From: Cyanobacteriota bacterium
Lineage (GTDB): Bacteria; Cyanobacteriota; Cyanobacteriia; PCC-6307; Cyanobiaceae
Direction: 5' to 3'
Assembly (NCBI GenBank): GCA_026389315.1
Contig: JAPLIC010000069.1
Coordinates: forward strand, 1 to 38,281
Length of the DNA stretch: 38,281 nt
The position numbers and the translations under genes are program-made. Shown here piece by piece: positions 32,680 through 38,281 of this stretch. The stretch's first letter is position 1, and every line of letters begins with the position of its first letter. The notes beneath the pieces were generated by a model. That model was not told where the DNA came from and did no database searches. It saw only the letters and a list, made by a program, of their open reading frames with translations.

Positions 32680-35382
32680 TCACTCAGGCGCCCACGGCCC
32701 GACCACCTTCTCCCCTGCCGCTTCCCGTTCCGCCAGCTCCAGGTTCAGGTCCAGGAGGTTGCTGAGGATGTCTTCGCTGCCCTTCCATCCGTAGGCATTT
32801 AGCACCACGGCATCGAGGTCTTGATGGAGCTTGGCGAGCTGGCTGGCGGGTTCGTGAAAGTAGGCGTTATAGAGGGCGGTGATGCCCCAACTCCTTGCCA
32901 CCATCACCTCGTTGCGGTAGTCGTTGAGGGTGGTCATCGTTTGGCGGATCTGCTGCACCAGCTCTGGGGCAACGAACTGGGGGAAGGGGAAGGTGTTGAA
33001 GCAGGTTGTGTGGGTGTATCTGGTGTCGCCTTTGATAGTTGATTTTTGAGCAAGAATCCACCTTCGATGAACGGAAGATGATAGGGCTCCCATCACATAA
33101 GAATCACAGGACGTAATGACTGTTGTAGAATCACCCGGCAAGGCACGAATAGGGATAGCCAGGGGAACCACCCACTTTGAATGCCTGGGAAAACATATGA
33201 AAGATTCAAAGGGAGACAGCGCCTGTCTTAAATCAGAGTTTGTCCTTTTGAATCGCCACCACTTTTCCCGAAGCACTTGTTCTCTATTGTTTGCTCGCTC
33301 TGGCTTGACTAACGCCTTTGCCTGGGCAAAAGCATTAGGGTATTGTTCTGCCTGCTCCATTGGGATATCCGAAAAATCAATAATCCATCTGGCAGACTCC
33401 CCGAGAGGAATATCTGTCAGATCGTCAGCGGTGGTAAAGGGCCTAATGACATCCAAGTAGGCAGGGTTTTCGCAAATCCACTGCTGTCCCACTTCGGGGG
33501 AGACGTAAAAGTTTTTGCTGTTTGGCTGGACTCCCACAAAGGAAAAGCCCTTGTTTGCCTTGATGACAGCTGATTGCGAAGCGTCACACTCAGCCATTAG
33601 GGATGTGTTAATAGTTTTAACAACTTGGCCATCTAGAATGTAAGAGTCTGGTTTTTCCTTGGACCAGTTTACAATGCTGACAAAAACGTTAGCTTCTCCG
33701 GACCATGGCTGGCTTGATATTGCATTTGAGATATGGCCATCATTGGCGCAGATAAAGTCCAGAGTTGCCCGTCTGTTTTTGCCTTGACAAATTGAGTTGG
33801 TTGCCACAAGGCCAGCCCGACCACCTGGGCCTAGGTTGTTATGAGCAATTGTGAACCAGGGTGAACAAAAATCAGTGTCTCTATGGCCGGGGTATGCGGC
33901 AAAAAGCTTTTCAACATATTCATCTCCCAGTTCAAGCCTCTTATTTTTAACCGCTACAAACGGCGGATTCCCCACATAGGCATCGGCCTCCGGCCAAGGC
34001 GTAAACAACGCATCGGCCACCCTGATATTGTTGTCAAGATTGTCGAGGGGAAGATCCCGTTCTGTAAGCCCCAGACGATCGTTAGCCACCTTGCGAGCGA
34101 TCATCAGCGTCACCCTGGCCAGTTCCACCGCGAAGGGGCTGGTGTCCATGCCGAAGAACTGTAACGGCGTCACCAGGCCTAAAACACCCTGGGCCTTCTT
34201 TGCCGCCGATGTACGCCGCTCCTCGATGCGCCGCAGAATCGATACCTCCAGATCCTTGACGGCGTTGTAGCCCATGTAGAGAAAATTGCCGGAGCCGCAG
34301 GCAGGATCGCAGACGCGGTACTGAGTTAATGCCTGCCGCAGGGCCTCCAGTTCGGCGATGCTGCCGGCCTGGGCAATCCGCTCCTCCCAGGGCTCGACGA
34401 TCGTGGGGCGGATGATCTGCAGCATGTCCACCTCACTGGTGAAGTGCTGGCCGTGGGCGTGGCGGGTAGCGTCATCGCTGCTGGCCTCGAAGATATTGCC
34501 GAAGATGCTGGGCCTCACCCGCTGCCAGTTTTCCTCGGCGCTGGCGCTCAATAAATCCAGCTCATCTGAGAGCAGCTCAAGCCTGGGGATGTGGGAGAAA
34601 AGCCCCCCGTTGAAGTAGGGCGTACCCCGGAACTGCCCGCTGGGGGTGATGCCGGGGGTGTTCATCTCGCCGAACAGGTTGCCGAGCACGTCGTAGCTGC
34701 TCTGCCCCCCCTGGCAGGCATCCAGGGCAAGGGTGAACTGCAGGTTCGGCAGCAAGTCCCGGTCCTCTGCGAACAAGCTCAAGACGCACTGCAGAACGAA
34801 CCGTTGGGCCTCCAATGCCGTGAAGGCGCCGCTTCTCTCGCCCCGCTTGCGCAACCGTCTGAACAGTTCCCCCATGCTGCGGGCCTGGGCTTCAGTCACC
34901 TCGATCTGGTTGAGGCCAAAGTGAACCGGTTGCTCGCTCTTGCTGAGGAAGGCAAGGGAAGACGATTGGCTGGCCAGATCCGCCACCCGCAGCTTCACCA
35001 GGGGCTCATCCACGAGCTGGTTGAAGTCATAAACCCACAGCTCATCGAAGTTGCATAGCACCGAATAGACCGGCTTGGGTGCGAGGTAGATCCAGTAGCG
35101 CTGTAGTTGGGGGAAGTGCGGTTCGAGGGGCTTGCCCCTGCTCTTCATCTCGATCAGCACCGTGGCGCGGGTTGCTTCGATCAGGGCGTCCGCTTTGCCC
35201 ATGCCACCGGCCAGGCTCCCCTTGGGGATCTTGCGCTCGAAGGTGGTGCCTGCCTCCACCGAATCGGCCCAACCCCAGGCTTGCAGCAGCCGGTTCACAT
35301 AGGTTTGGGCCTCGCTGGCCTCATCGCCCCGGATCGAAGCCACCCAATCGGCGAAAGTCTGCAAGGCCTGGGGGGTGCTCAA
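32680..35382 (-). CDS. MmeI-like type IIL restriction-modification enzyme (fused nuclease/DNA methyltransferase)
   Basis: A 900-residue single-chain enzyme, the usual length of MmeI-family proteins that cut and methylate DNA at one site. The N-terminal nuclease carries a PD-(D/E)xK pattern: D65 in KADALIEA and E78-x-K80 in VLIEMKSRG. A helical spacer contains FLQCVLSLFAEDRDLL-like FVLQCVLSLFAEDRDLL. The adenine methyltransferase has motif I DPACGSGNFLYMGYNAVKDL (about 355-370), GMDTSPFAVELARVTLMIAR, and motif IV VGNPPFVA (near 470). The C-terminal specificity region includes TTCFNTFPFPQF and a helical end. Between about 33010 and 33960 the DNA is strikingly AT-richer, corresponding to the target-recognition part. 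No separate methyltransferase or specificity gene is needed. Confidence 0.88.
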   Translation of the reverse strand: MSTPQALQTFADWVASIRGDEASEAQTYVNRLLQAWGWADSVEAGTTFERKIPKGSLAGGMGKADALIEATRATVLIEMKSRGKPLEPHFPQLQRYWIYLAPKPVYSVLCNFDELWVYDFNQLVDEPLVKLRVADLASQSSSLAFLSKSEQPVHFGLNQIEVTEAQARSMGELFRRLRKRGERSGAFTALEAQRFVLQCVLSLFAEDRDLLPNLQFTLALDACQGGQSSYDVLGNLFGEMNTPGITPSGQFRGTPYFNGGLFSHIPRLELLSDELDLLSASAEENWQRVRPSIFGNIFEASSDDATRHAHGQHFTSEVDMLQIIRPTIVEPWEERIAQAGSIAELEALRQALTQYRVCDPACGSGNFLYMGYNAVKDLEVSILRRIEERRTSAAKKAQGVLGLVTPLQFFGMDTSPFAVELARVTLMIARKVANDRLGLTERDLPLDNLDNNIRVADALFTPWPEADAYVGNPPFVAVKNKRLELGDEYVEKLFAAYPGHRDTDFCSPWFTIAHNNLGPGGRAGLVATNSICQGKNRRATLDFICANDGHISNAISSQPWSGEANVFVSIVNWSKEKPDSYILDGQVVKTINTSLMAECDASQSAVIKANKGFSFVGVQPNSKNFYVSPEVGQQWICENPAYLDVIRPFTTADDLTDIPLGESARWIIDFSDIPMEQAEQYPNAFAQAKALVKPERANNREQVLREKWWRFKRTNSDLRQALSPFESFICFPRHSKWVVPLAIPIRALPGDSTTVITSCDSYVMGALSSSVHRRWILAQKSTIKGDTRYTHTTCFNTFPFPQFVAPELVQQIRQTMTTLNDYRNEVMVARSWGITALYNAYFHEPASQLAKLHQDLDAVVLNAYGWKGSEDILSNLLDLNLELAEREAAGEKVVGPWAPE

Positions 35383-35444
35383 CGGGGGGGTGCGGCTGTA
35401 CTGCTGATTGTGGCTGAAGGGGGCTCAGGCGCCGTTGGGTCGCT

Positions 35445-35642
35445 CTACATGAAGTTGCCAGCCAGGCGCCAGGCTTGCTTCTTGTGCCATTCGCTTGCAT
35501 CCTCACCCATGCCCCAGCCCTTCAGTAGGGCTTCTGCCCATTCGACGCGGTCAAGCTCTACGGCGGCGTCTACTTCTGTCTGGGGTGCCGGGGGATGCCG
35601 CCATCGCACCGGGGTGGGCGATCGGTGGCGGCAGCCGACCAC
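35445..35642 (-). pseudogene. Small conserved protein fragment upstream of the restriction gene
   Basis: The C-terminal 45 residues (VDAAVELDRVEWAEALLKGW, GMGEDASEWHKKQAWRLAGN) look like a real, helical, conserved tail. The first 20 residues before them (RHRSPTPVRWRHPPAPQ) look like out-of-frame noise, so the gene is probably truncated at its 5' end. It lies 62 bases upstream of the restriction-modification gene on the same strand. I do not recognise its function. Confidence 0.35.
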
Positions 35643-35768
35643 GGGAGAAGGTGGGGCTGGTCGGTTCGTTATGTGGTGTCACTGACAGCTGCTGAGCCAC
35701 AGCCGTGGCCGGTGCTGCTGTCACTTACAGCTGCAGGGGGGTGTCAGTGACAGGGGGCGGAGGTGCCA

Positions 35769-36938
35769 TCACTGTCGGGCCGGTGGGATCGAGCACCCCG
35801 TATCCGTTTTCTTCCTATCAGGGCAAATTGTGTCCTTGAACTTGGCCCCGCTAAGGTCAGCCCCGCTGAGGTTGGCCCCGCTGAGGTTGGCCCTGCTGAG
35901 GTTGGCCCCGCTGAGCTTGAGGTTGGCCCCGCTGAAGTTGGCCCTGCTGAGGTTGGCCCTGAAGAGCTTGGCCCCGCTGAGGTCGGCATCGCTGAGGGTG
36001 GCCCTGCTGAGGTTGGCTTCAGTGAGGTTGGCCACTTGGAGGTCGGCCCCGCTGAGGTCGGCATCGCTGAGGTCGGCCCTGAAGAGGTAGGCCCTGCTGA
36101 GGTAGGCCACTTGGAGGTCGGCCCCTCTGAGGTTGGCCTTGATGAGGCCGGCACCTCTGAGGTTGGCCTCGAAGAGGTCGGCCCCTCTGAGGTTGGCCCT
36201 GCTGAGGTTGGCCCTGAAGAGCTTGGCCCCGCTGAGGTCGGCATCGCTGAGGGTGGCCCTGCTGAGGTTGGCTTCAGTGAGGTTGGCCACTTGGAGGTCG
36301 GCCCCGCTGAGGTTGGCCCCGATGAGGTTGGCCTTGCTGAGGTCATAGCCGGCAAGATTTGCCCCTTGCTTTTTTTCGGATCCTGCAAGAATCGGAAAAT
36401 TCGACTCTCGCAAAAACTGAAAAACTAGTGTCCGTCGCTGCACTGAACCCTCGCCCTCGCCCTTTAACTGTGTGAGAGCCGTCAGAGTCAGCGCACGGGC
36501 AACCCCATTCGCTTCAGAGCCTGGCTGCTTGGCTTCCTTGGCTACCGTCTTATCCAAAAGCATCCCTTTCATCTCCTTGATGTATTCACGGATAACGGCA
36601 TCCTTCTGATTTGCCTGGGCGATCTCGTTCTGTCGGTTGCTGTTGAGGGTGCCAAGAAGCCAGCCACCGAGTGCAATCGTCAATGGGACGGAGAGCTTTA
36701 ACGAAAGCTCCATCCAATCCCAGCCAGTTTTCTCTGACGCGCCTAACCAACGCAGCAGAGACGGCCGCCACCGGAGAAGGAATGCGCTATTCAGCTCCAG
36801 GCAGGCATCCGTCCAGTTCTGCTCAGCGGAGCACCAGGGGCGACGCTTAGCCAGCTGATCAGCTCGGGCTCTGATGGCGTCATCCGTCGGAGTGGCCTCT
36901 TGTCGTGATGAGTCATCAGGAGGCCACGGTCCCCTCAT
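35769..36938 (-). CDS. Pentapeptide-repeat protein with one membrane segment
   Basis: A 389-residue protein from ATG 36938; the frame is open to a TTG at 36992. The N-terminal part contains IRARADQLAKRRP and AEQNWTDACLELN, similar to a DUF2934-type motif. One membrane helix follows (LKLSVPLTIALGGWLLGTLN), then a charged linker. From about residue 205 comes an array of some 30 pentapeptides (ANLSGADLQVANLTEANLSR and so on), mostly A(D/N)LxX. The array includes an exact 85-codon-spaced duplication. It ends with a short Cys-containing tail (DTICPDRKKTDTGCS). Presumably a membrane-tethered repeat scaffold; function unknown. Confidence 0.82.
   Translation of the reverse strand: MRGPWPPDDSSRQEATPTDDAIRARADQLAKRRPWCSAEQNWTDACLELNSAFLLRWRPSLLRWLGASEKTGWDWMELSLKLSVPLTIALGGWLLGTLNSNRQNEIAQANQKDAVIREYIKEMKGMLLDKTVAKEAKQPGSEANGVARALTLTALTQLKGEGEGSVQRRTLVFQFLRESNFPILAGSEKKQGANLAGYDLSKANLIGANLSGADLQVANLTEANLSRATLSDADLSGAKLFRANLSRANLRGADLFEANLRGAGLIKANLRGADLQVAYLSRAYLFRADLSDADLSGADLQVANLTEANLSRATLSDADLSGAKLFRANLSRANFSGANLKLSGANLSRANLSGANLSGADLSGAKFKDTICPDRKKTDTGCSIPPARQ
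35937..36313. repeat. Exact 122-bp direct repeat inside the pentapeptide gene
   Basis: Bases 35937-36058 and 36192-36313 are identical over 122 bp. The period is 255 bp, equal to 85 codons or 17 pentapeptides, so the frame and the repeat register are preserved. This marks a recent in-register duplication or gene conversion within the array. Confidence 0.9.
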
Positions 36939-36961
36939 GCTCCAGCGCCAGGGTGGGGTTC

Positions 36962-37235
36962 GGCGAATCACAGACGTGTCAGCTTCAACCAAACCTACGC
37001 GCCATCCTTGCGGCGCTCCAGCTTGAAGCCGGGCCTAGGGCCGTGGTGGCCGGTGCTCCAGCCCCAAACCGTGCCGGGGCCATGCGCAGCAACTGGGCCA
37101 GCTCGGGGGTGGTCAGCCAGGCCCGCAGGTCAGCAGCTTCGCCAGGCCCCGTGAGACGGTTAAGGGGTCTGCCGGGGGCGGTGGGGGCGCCATGGCCGCA
37201 GCCAACTGAATCAGGGCCGCCAGGGCGTCACTGCC
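36962..37235 (-). pseudogene. Helix-turn-helix protein remnant
   Basis: Minus-strand frames in sequence give ALAALIQLAAAMAPPPPPAD, LTVSRGLAKLL, then in another frame LRAWLTTPELAQLLRMAP, then in a third GFKLERRKDGA followed by a stop. These are the successive parts of small cyanobacterial HTH/excisionase-like proteins ('LTT.ELA.LLG....' and 'GF.LER.....W'). At least two frameshifts and a stop break it. It lies just upstream of the pentapeptide gene on the same strand. Confidence 0.45.
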
Positions 37236-37468
37236 GTCAGTCGGTGCTGTCAGTGACGGGATCGCGCCACCCCAGGCAATCGGGTCAGCCTGCGAAGGGG
37301 GTTCGGCAGGTACGGCGGCCGTGGTCTACGCAGGACCGGGCGCTTCGATGGGTCACAGGCCAGCAGAACAGCCAGCAGGGGGCCCAGGCCGGCAATGTCT
37401 GGCATCGCGTCGGCGGAGTCAGCGGACAGCAGCCTGCCAAGGTTGGCAACGGCAAGCCACCAAACGCC
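37236..37468. other. Gene-less spacer
   Basis: About 230 bases. A long plus-strand frame crosses it, but it runs antisense to the HTH remnant and reads as low-complexity Arg/Gly/Pro, so it is not taken as a gene. It holds one TGTCAGTGAC half-palindrome at 37248. Confidence 0.4.
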
Positions 37469-37738
37469 TTATTTTTTGTAGATCGTGCTGCGGTGATTGA
37501 TCCGTACCACCAAGACCACTAAGTGGTCATCTTTAATTTCGCAGATCACGCGATAGTCACCCACCCGGTAGCGCCACAAGCCCGAAAAATTCTCGGTAAG
37601 TCCCTTGCCCCTCTGGCGAGGGTCACTGCAACTAACAACCGTGTCCTTCAGGTACTTAACAATCCGAGTGGCGATCTGTCGATCCAGCTTCGCGAACTCA
37701 CGCTGGGCGGCCGGGGTGAACTCAATCCGCCAAGCCAA
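37469..37738 (-). CDS. relE: RelE/ParE-family toxin
   Basis: An 89-residue protein with the RelE fold signature. MAWRIEFTPAAQREFAKLDR is the N-terminal strand and helix, VKYLKDTV the second helix, GLTENFSGLWRYRVGDYRVI the central sheet, and VVLVVRINHRSTIYKK the last strand with basic and aromatic residues. RelE-type toxins cleave mRNA at the ribosome. The start overlaps the antitoxin gene by 17 bases, so the two are coupled and the antitoxin is made first. Codon use is slightly AT-richer than core genes. Confidence 0.9.
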   Translation of the reverse strand: MAWRIEFTPAAQREFAKLDRQIATRIVKYLKDTVVSCSDPRQRGKGLTENFSGLWRYRVGDYRVICEIKDDHLVVLVVRINHRSTIYKK

Positions 37739-37976
37739 GATTTCCCATCACCTGATCCAATGAAATGGTCGCTTCCCCGGAACGGTGGTGGGCCTCCAGT
37801 GCTAAGGCGCCAAGGTAGGCATCCTCTAGGTCGTCCATGCCTTGCTCAATAAGCTCCCGCCGGTAGAACGATTTTTTTAGGCCTGTTTCCTCGGCAAGCC
37901 GGCTCAACCGCGCCTCTGTCACAGGGTCCAGACGGAGGACAGGCTTTACTAAAGCGCTCTCCCTTGGGGAGGACAT
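37722..37976 (-). CDS. relB: Ribbon-helix-helix antitoxin (RelB-like)
   Basis: An 84-residue protein. ALVKPVLRLDPVTEARLSRL is the RHH strand plus first helix, followed by AEETGLKKSFYRRELIEQGM, and the toxin-binding tail is ISLDQVMGNLGLAD. The layout is the usual RHH antitoxin upstream of RelE. It probably represses its own promoter, which would lie in the ~160 bases between its start and the IS3 end at 38141. Confidence 0.88.
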   Translation of the reverse strand: MSSPRESALVKPVLRLDPVTEARLSRLAEETGLKKSFYRRELIEQGMDDLEDAYLGALALEAHHRSGEATISLDQVMGNLGLAD

Positions 37977-38140
37977 GGTGGTGATGTGGGGTGGTGGTGG
38001 CCAGCTAAAACCATCGGGGAGGAGCTGAAGGGAACTGTTAGCCTTCCGATTTGACTGTACCCTATGCGTTCAGGATTCTGAACGGATCCTAGTGTGCTTG
38101 GTGGTGCGGCCCACGCGGGCATTGGGGCCGGCGATCAGAA

Positions 38141-38281
38141 TGGAGTTCCCCCGGTTTCGTGGACAGCTCTCATGCCACCCTTAGGGCTACATTAGCACTA
38201 ATCTGAGTGCGATTCTCGAATGCTATTGGGCTGTAGTAACCAATAGAGGAATGGCGTCGCTCAGGGTTGTAGTAGCCATCA
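38141..38281 (-). mobile_element. IS3-family element, one end only
   Basis: The element enters from the right edge of the window. Its probable terminal repeat is TGGAGTTCCCCCGGTTTCGT starting at 38141, 29 bases after the transposase stop. The other end and most of the element lie outside. Confidence 0.7.
38170..38281 (-). CDS. IS3-family transposase OrfB, C-terminal end (partial)
   Basis: The minus strand reads DGYYNPERRHSSIGYYSPIA followed by FENRTQISANVALRVA and a stop. The 'YN..R.HSS.GY.SP..FE' block is the invariant C-terminus of IS3 OrfB integrase-type transposases. The gene continues beyond the window, so its integrity cannot be judged. Confidence 0.85.
   Translation of the reverse strand, partial: DGYYNPERRHSSIGYYSPIAFENRTQISANVALRVA

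Noticed and set aside
35763..36428. 221-codon plus-strand frame with 'AEVGP' pentads opposite the pentapeptide gene
   Set aside because: A repetitive DNA array gives a repetitive frame on both strands. The minus-strand product has the A(D/N)LxX pentapeptide consensus, a membrane helix and a sensible N-terminal domain; the plus one does not.
36905..37522. 205-codon plus-strand frame
   Set aside because: Antisense to the HTH remnant and to the start of the pentapeptide gene; composition is low-complexity Arg/Gly/Pro/Gln.

Overview
The window looks like a chromosome segment of a GC-rich freshwater picocyanobacterium of the Cyanobium/Synechococcus type. Support for this: an MEP-pathway dxr next to a thioredoxin-like [2Fe-2S] ferredoxin gene, a DUF4359 protein, a cyanobacterial PEP-CTERM variant (VPGPLP), a 'bluetail' C-terminus on an RTX-type metalloprotease, and a Kdp operon with a separate short KdpD. 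The genus is an inference.

Layout. 1-5.7 kb is an accessory strip of decayed genes and surface proteins: an IS630 transposase remnant, a CHRD/PEP-CTERM gene with an in-frame stop, a three-gene exported cluster that looks like a pilin-type subunit and chaperone, an AT-rich IS3-like transposase ORF that has lost catalytic residues, and remnants of a transporter and a Fic gene. 5.7-11.5 kb is core: ferredoxin, dxr, a small protein, cysS, tRNA-His with its terminator, a DUF4359 protein and a cytosine-deaminase-like amidohydrolase. 11.6-18.95 kb is one tightly packed kdp operon: kdpA, kdpB, a kdpF-like gene, kdpC, a kinase-less kdpD, a histidine kinase and a NarL/LuxR-type response regulator. The regulator replaces the usual OmpR-type KdpE.

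18.96-26.2 kb holds a broken recD2, a minimal MntA/HepT toxin-antitoxin pair, a DUF938 methyltransferase, tRNA-Ser(UGA), a cax Ca2+/H+ exchanger plus membrane pentapeptide-repeat gene pair, an amidase fragment and a CPA2 cation/proton antiporter. 26.4-29.04 kb carries a probably type-I-secreted M10 metalloprotease and an exported protein of unknown function.

29.3-38.28 kb is a strongly accessory region. Two degenerate 3' fragments of a tRNA-Arg(UCU)-like gene, in the same orientation, bracket about 3 kb that holds an IS21-type end, a broken XRE antitoxin, an orphan Hcp (type VI secretion tube protein) gene and a SHOCT-domain protein with a duplicated central module. Beyond it lie an MmeI-like restriction-modification enzyme with an AT-rich specificity region, a pentapeptide-repeat protein whose array grew by an exact 122-bp duplication, HTH remnants, a RelE/RHH toxin-antitoxin pair and the edge of an IS3 element that leaves the window.

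The candidates most worth a second look are the tRNA-bracketed Hcp/SHOCT segment, the rewired Kdp sensing system, the catalytically altered transposase, and the usher-less exported pilin/chaperone-like cluster.
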